Assembly: GCA_022826385.1 (NCBI GenBank)
Contig: JAJDUZ010000027.1
Location: forward strand, 1-64,000
Reading direction: 5' to 3'
Length of the DNA stretch: 64,000 nt
From: Silicimonas sp.
GTDB taxonomy: Bacteria > Pseudomonadota > Alphaproteobacteria > Rhodobacterales > Rhodobacteraceae
Below the pieces are notes generated by a model, which saw nothing but the letters and a program-made list of their open reading frames with translations, made no database searches and was not told the DNA's origin. Of the stretch, positions 59,684 to 64,000 are shown one piece after another (the stretch's first letter is position 1; each line of letters starts with the position of its first letter). A program made the translations under genes and the position numbers.

Positions 59684-60955
59684 TTACCCCAATGCGCGCG
59701 GGCGAGGACCGCCCGTAGCCCAGTCCAGAAGTTCGACCGTATGCACAATCGGGACGCCGGAGGCCGAGCCGATTTGCATCATGCATCCAATATTGCCGGC
59801 AGCAATAACATCCGGATCTTTTGCTTCAAGCGTTGCGACTTTTCTGGCCTTCAGTTGCGCAGAAATCTCCGGCTGCATCAGGTTATAAGTGCCCGCCGAT
59901 CCACAGCAAAGATGCGGATCTTTCGGCTCGACCACTTCAAAACCTGCGTTTTTCAGCAGTGTTTTCGGTGCGGCCTTGATCTGCTGACCATGCTGCAGCG
60001 AACAGGCGGCATGATAGGCAATTCTCAGGTCTTCAGGCGCTTCGGCTTGAAGATCGAGCTTCTCGAGCAACTCCGAGATATCCATGGTTTTGGCGCTGAT
60101 ATCGGCAGCGGAATCGGCCAAAGGATCATTGCGGAACATGTGCCCGTAATCCTTCACCGTGGTGCCGCAACCGCTGGTGTTGATGACAATCGCGTCGACC
60201 TCGCTGGCGGACCACGCTTTGATATTGGTCTCGGCGAAGCGGTGGCTTTCGTCCTCGCGCCCCATATGGTGCACAAGTGCGCCACAGCATCCAGCACCAT
60301 CGGCCACGACGACCTCGCAGCCGAGGCGAGTCAGCAGCCGGATCGTTGCGTCGTTGATGTCCGTATTAAGCGCCTTTTGCGCGCAGCCCGTCATCAAGGC
60401 GACCCGCATCTTGGCCTGACCTTTTGGTGCGAAGGTCTGGGGGTCATCATTGCGGCTCACCGGCGGTATCCGCTTCGGTGCCATCTCCAGCATAGCGCGC
60501 AAGCGGGCATCGGGCATCAGCGATTTGAACGGACGTCCGATCTTGGCCGCCAGAAGCGCAAGTCGGAACCGACCGGGGTAAGGCAGGATCCGGGCCAATG
60601 TGTTGCGCAGAATGCGCTCGAACAGCGGGCGCTTATACGTCTTTTCGATATGCGCGCGCGCGTGATCGACAAGATGCATATAGTGAACGCCCGAGGGGCA
60701 TGTGGACATGCAGGCAAGGCAGGACAGACACCGATCGATATGCTTGACCGTCTTTGCATCCGCCGGACGATCATTTTCCAGCATGTCCTTCATCAGATAG
60801 ATGCGCCCGCGTGGGCTGTCCAACTCGTCACCCAGCACCTGGTACGTCGGACACGTCGCCGTGCAGAACCCGCAATGCACGCACGAACGCAGAATCTCGT
60901 TTGCCCGCTTGGTGCCGGGGTCTTTCAACTGTTCTTCGGTGAAGTTCGTCTGCAT
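59684..60955 (-). CDS. glcF: glycolate oxidase iron-sulfur subunit
   Basis: ILRSCVHCGFCTATCPTYQVLGDELDSPRGRIYLMKDML, CLSCLACMSTCPSGVHY, CCGSAGTYNL. Confidence 0.96.
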   Translation of the reverse strand: MQTNFTEEQLKDPGTKRANEILRSCVHCGFCTATCPTYQVLGDELDSPRGRIYLMKDMLENDRPADAKTVKHIDRCLSCLACMSTCPSGVHYMHLVDHARAHIEKTYKRPLFERILRNTLARILPYPGRFRLALLAAKIGRPFKSLMPDARLRAMLEMAPKRIPPVSRNDDPQTFAPKGQAKMRVALMTGCAQKALNTDINDATIRLLTRLGCEVVVADGAGCCGALVHHMGREDESHRFAETNIKAWSASEVDAIVINTSGCGTTVKDYGHMFRNDPLADSAADISAKTMDISELLEKLDLQAEAPEDLRIAYHAACSLQHGQQIKAAPKTLLKNAGFEVVEPKDPHLCCGSAGTYNLMQPEISAQLKARKVATLEAKDPDVIAAGNIGCMMQIGSASGVPIVHTVELLDWATGGPRPRALG

Positions 60956-62091
60956 CAGCCCATCAGTCCCGGATTGAGAATGCCTTTCGGATCGTACCTG
61001 GCCCGCAAGGCTTTCGCCATTTGCGCCAGCGGCACTGGTTCCGGATGGAAGCGCGGCACGTCTGCAGACCCACGCACCAGCGTCGCGTGACCTTCGAAAG
61101 CGCCCAGCGTCGCGCGGACATCCGTGCCTGGTGCGACGGCAGCCCATGCCAAACCGCCGGCCCAATCAAGCACGATCTCGTCTTCCGCGCCCAGAGCGGA
61201 CAGAATGGAGAGGTCTGTCAATTTCAGCGAAATGCGCCAGATGTCCTTGGTGGGGTCTGCAAGCGCATGAACATCCCGCACAGATGTCCAAATCTCGGTG
61301 TTTCTGGTGTTGTTCGATGCCACGACCTCGGTCGGTCCCGCGACGACGCCTTCCAAACGTTTGGCCAACTGGTCCGTTCGATACGCAACCGAGGCTTCGA
61401 AGCCGCTCAACCTGATAAGCGCCGCGTTTGCGTCGTCAAAAAACGCACCAGCAGGAAGTCTCGCCGCACCAGAGACTTCGAACGGCGACGACATCGCCGA
61501 GGCAAAGAGCGCCGCGGTTTGCTGCCAATCGAGATCGCGATAGACCAAGGTCGCCGTGGCTTCGGGTGCAGGCAGCACTTTGAACCCGACCTCACTCAGA
61601 ACACCCAACGTGCCATGCGCCCCGCACATCATGCGGGCAAGATCATAGCCGGTGACGTTCTTCATCACACGGCCCCCGTTTTTGGTGATCGTGCCGGTTC
61701 CATCGACGAACCGGACACCCAGCAGATAATCCCGGCAGGCCCCGGCCTGAACACGGCGCGGCCCTGATGTGTTTGTCGCCACGACCCCGCCAATGGTCGG
61801 CGTGCCATCCGTTCCCAACAATACGCGGTGGTCCATCGGTTCGAAGGCCAGCATCTGGTTTTCTGCGGCGAGCGCGTCTTCGATCTCGGCGAGCGGTGTG
61901 CCAGCCTTGGCGAGCAGCGTCAGCGCCCCGGGTTCATAAAGCGTGATCCCGGACAGTTCCGCCGTCGAAAGGACGGTTCCTTCCCGAGCGACACCACGCG
62001 TTCCCCCACCACGAAGGCTCAGCGGTCCGTCGGCCGAAGCAATGGCGTCTGAAAGTTCTTCTTCAGATCTTGGCGTCAGCATCCCGGTCAC
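60955..62091 (-). CDS. glcE: glycolate oxidase subunit GlcE (FAD-binding; GTG start)
   Basis: LSLRGGGTRG, GGVVATNTSGPRRVQAGACRDYLLGVRFVDGTG, RMMCGAHGTLGVLSEVGFKVLP; GTGA overlap with glcD. Confidence 0.94.
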   Translation of the reverse strand: MTGMLTPRSEEELSDAIASADGPLSLRGGGTRGVAREGTVLSTAELSGITLYEPGALTLLAKAGTPLAEIEDALAAENQMLAFEPMDHRVLLGTDGTPTIGGVVATNTSGPRRVQAGACRDYLLGVRFVDGTGTITKNGGRVMKNVTGYDLARMMCGAHGTLGVLSEVGFKVLPAPEATATLVYRDLDWQQTAALFASAMSSPFEVSGAARLPAGAFFDDANAALIRLSGFEASVAYRTDQLAKRLEGVVAGPTEVVASNNTRNTEIWTSVRDVHALADPTKDIWRISLKLTDLSILSALGAEDEIVLDWAGGLAWAAVAPGTDVRATLGAFEGHATLVRGSADVPRFHPEPVPLAQMAKALRARYDPKGILNPGLMG

Positions 62092-63551
62092 GCAGCCGTT
62101 TCGATTGCCGCGCGCCGCGCGGCAGACGCGTCCAGCGGAAAGACCTTGGCGGGGTTCAGAAGCCACGCCGGATCAAAAACATCCTTCACACGCATCTGGG
62201 CTTCCATATCCTCAGGCGTGAACTGCACGTTCATCAAGTCGCGCTTCTCGATCCCGACACCGTGTTCTCCGGTCAGGCAGCCTCCGACCTCGACACAAAG
62301 CTTAAGGATCTCGGCCCCAAGTGCTTCGCAGGTCTCAAGGTCGCCTGGCTTGTTGGCATCGAACAGGATCAACGGGTGCATGTTGCCGTCGCCCGCATGG
62401 AACACATTGCCCACGCCCAGTCCGTACTCCTTCGACAGCTCGCCAATGCGCTTCAGAACGAACGGCAGCTCCGAGACCGGGATCGTCCCATCCAGGCACA
62501 TGTAATCGTTGATTTGGCCCATGGCACCGAAGGCGCTTTTGCGGCCCAGCCAAATCCGCGCCGCTTCGTCGGCATCGCCGGCTTCGCGCAGTTCCACCGG
62601 GTCGTGTCGTCGGGCGATTTGCTTGATGATGCCAAGTTGTTCGTCAATCTCGGCCGGGGAGCCTTCAACTTCGACGATCAGCAGCGCTTCACAGTCCGGA
62701 TAACCAGCCTTGGCGTGATCCTCGACAACCTCGATGACCTTCTTGTCCATATATTCGATGGCCACCGGCAACACGCCCGCCTTGATGATGTCCGAGACAC
62801 AAGCGCCGGCCACTTCGGCGGAGCGATAGCCAATCAGCACCGGACGCGCGCCTTCGGGTTTCGGAAGAATGCGCAGCGTGGCCTCGGTCACGACCCCCAA
62901 CTGGCCTTCCGAGCCGCAAATGAGGCCCAGCCAGTCATAGCCTGCGGCATCCATATGCGCGCCGCCGATGTCGACGATGGTGCCGTCCATCAGAACCATC
63001 TTCACGCCCAGAAGGTTGTTGGTTGTCACACCGTATTTCAGGCAATGCGCGCCGCCCGAATTCATGGCGATGTTCCCTGCAATCGCACAAGCCAATTGCG
63101 ACGACGGGTCCGGCGCATAGAAGAACCCGTCATCTTCGATCGCACCGGTCACCGAAAGGTTTGTGCGGCCGGTCTGCACACGGATCACGCGGTCTTCATA
63201 GCTGACATCCAGAACGTCGTTCATGCGCGCCACGCCAAGGATCACCGAATCCGCAGTGGGCAATGCCCCGCCAGCCAGCGAAGTACCAGAACCGCGCGGG
63301 ACCACCGGCACCCCCTCGGCATGGCAAATCTTCAGGACATCCGAGACTTCCTGCGTCGTCGATGGAAGAACAACGCAAAGCGGCGGGCACGTGTAAGCCG
63401 TCAATCCATCACATTCATACGCACGGGTTTCAGCTTCGTGTGAAATGACAGCATCTGCCGGCAGCGCATCCGATAGGCGCGCCACGATCCGCGACTTTCG
63501 CGCGATAATGTCGGGCGATGGTGTTGGCATTTCCATTTCAGAATCTCCCAA
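62088..63551 (-). CDS. glcD: glycolate oxidase subunit GlcD
   Basis: VVLPSTTQEVSDVLKICHAEGVPVVPRGSGTSLAGGALPT, GVGNVFHAGDGNMHPLILFD, GGCLTGEHGVGIEKRDLM. Confidence 0.96.
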   Translation of the reverse strand: MGDSEMEMPTPSPDIIARKSRIVARLSDALPADAVISHEAETRAYECDGLTAYTCPPLCVVLPSTTQEVSDVLKICHAEGVPVVPRGSGTSLAGGALPTADSVILGVARMNDVLDVSYEDRVIRVQTGRTNLSVTGAIEDDGFFYAPDPSSQLACAIAGNIAMNSGGAHCLKYGVTTNNLLGVKMVLMDGTIVDIGGAHMDAAGYDWLGLICGSEGQLGVVTEATLRILPKPEGARPVLIGYRSAEVAGACVSDIIKAGVLPVAIEYMDKKVIEVVEDHAKAGYPDCEALLIVEVEGSPAEIDEQLGIIKQIARRHDPVELREAGDADEAARIWLGRKSAFGAMGQINDYMCLDGTIPVSELPFVLKRIGELSKEYGLGVGNVFHAGDGNMHPLILFDANKPGDLETCEALGAEILKLCVEVGGCLTGEHGVGIEKRDLMNVQFTPEDMEAQMRVKDVFDPAWLLNPAKVFPLDASAARRAAIETAA

Positions 63552-63589
63552 TTGGTAAGATCAAGTGACCAATTCTGAACTACATAGCG

Positions 63590-64000
63590 CTAAGTGAACG
63601 GTATGACCAGCCCGACAACGATCAGCAGCACCCCTGCCACGAAGTTGGTGCGGGACAAGGCACGTTGTGACTTTATCAGACGTCGGGCGCGATCGACAAA
63701 AACCGAAAGGATCAGGTTCCCAATCAGAGGGACGATCATGGACAGGAAACAAATCGCCGCAATGTCATTCCACGTCAGTTGGTCCAGATCAAAGAAACCC
63801 GGCAACACGCCCATATAGAACAGGATGGCCTTGGGGTTGCCAAGGATGACGGCCAGACCAGCCAAGAAACCGGCCCACATGCCCGGACGCGTCAGCCGAC
63901 TGTCCGATGCAATCGTCTTGTCGCGGTGCTTGATCACCAGCCAGCCCATGACAAGGAACGTGATGCAGGCGACCCACCTTAGAACCAACATGAAGTCAGA
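63590..64000 (-). CDS. LysE family translocator (N-terminus truncated by window end)
   Basis: WAGFLAGLAVILGNPKAILFYMGVLPGFFDL, LysE/RhtB family. Confidence 0.85.
   Translation of the reverse strand, partial: SDFMLVLRWVACITFLVMGWLVIKHRDKTIASDSRLTRPGMWAGFLAGLAVILGNPKAILFYMGVLPGFFDLDQLTWNDIAAICFLSMIVPLIGNLILSVFVDRARRLIKSQRALSRTNFVAGVLLIVVGLVIPFT

Noticed and set aside
59291-61090. 599-aa + strand ORF opposite glcF
   Set aside because: Antisense shadow; GlcF on the minus strand has complete Fe-S motifs.
62070-63443. 457-aa + strand ORF opposite glcD
   Set aside because: Antisense shadow; composition typical of reverse-strand translation.

Overview
This window looks like a high-GC alphaproteobacterial chromosome segment, Rhodobacteraceae/Roseobacter-like by gene content and protein sequence. 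It is densely coding and mostly ordinary housekeeping and metabolic DNA. I saw no rRNA, tRNA, CRISPR array, transposase, integrase or phage genes. Main blocks: rplJ-rplL; a molybdenum-cofactor operon (fdhD, an unlisted 48-aa ORF, mobA, mobB, an uncharacterised ORF, moeA); azlCD; a fatty-acid beta-oxidation block (fadJ, fadA, an acyl-CoA dehydrogenase, two MerR regulators); pyrD; an RND efflux pair; moaB and a family-4-like uracil-DNA glycosylase; plsY, a pyrC-like gene and pyrB; gshA; ubiA; gyrB; aroQ; trhO; pncA; icd; a LysR/SbtA-like divergent pair; deoC plus a two-domain aldehyde dehydrogenase; a small heat-shock protein; two trypsin-like proteases; and glcDEF. Observations most worth checking: (1) a ROSE-like RNA-thermometer architecture in the hsp20 5' UTR; (2) a 48-aa ORF missing from the ORF track that overlaps both neighbours by exactly 4 nt; (3) a dihydroorotase homolog that has lost its metal-ligand HxH motif, with a C-terminally membrane-anchored protein between it and pyrB; (4) a family-4-like UDG that has lost three of four Fe-S cysteines; (5) a 22-nt intergenic sequence present three times; (6) a perfect 14-bp palindrome between two MerR genes. 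All calls come from reading the sequence; no database search was run.
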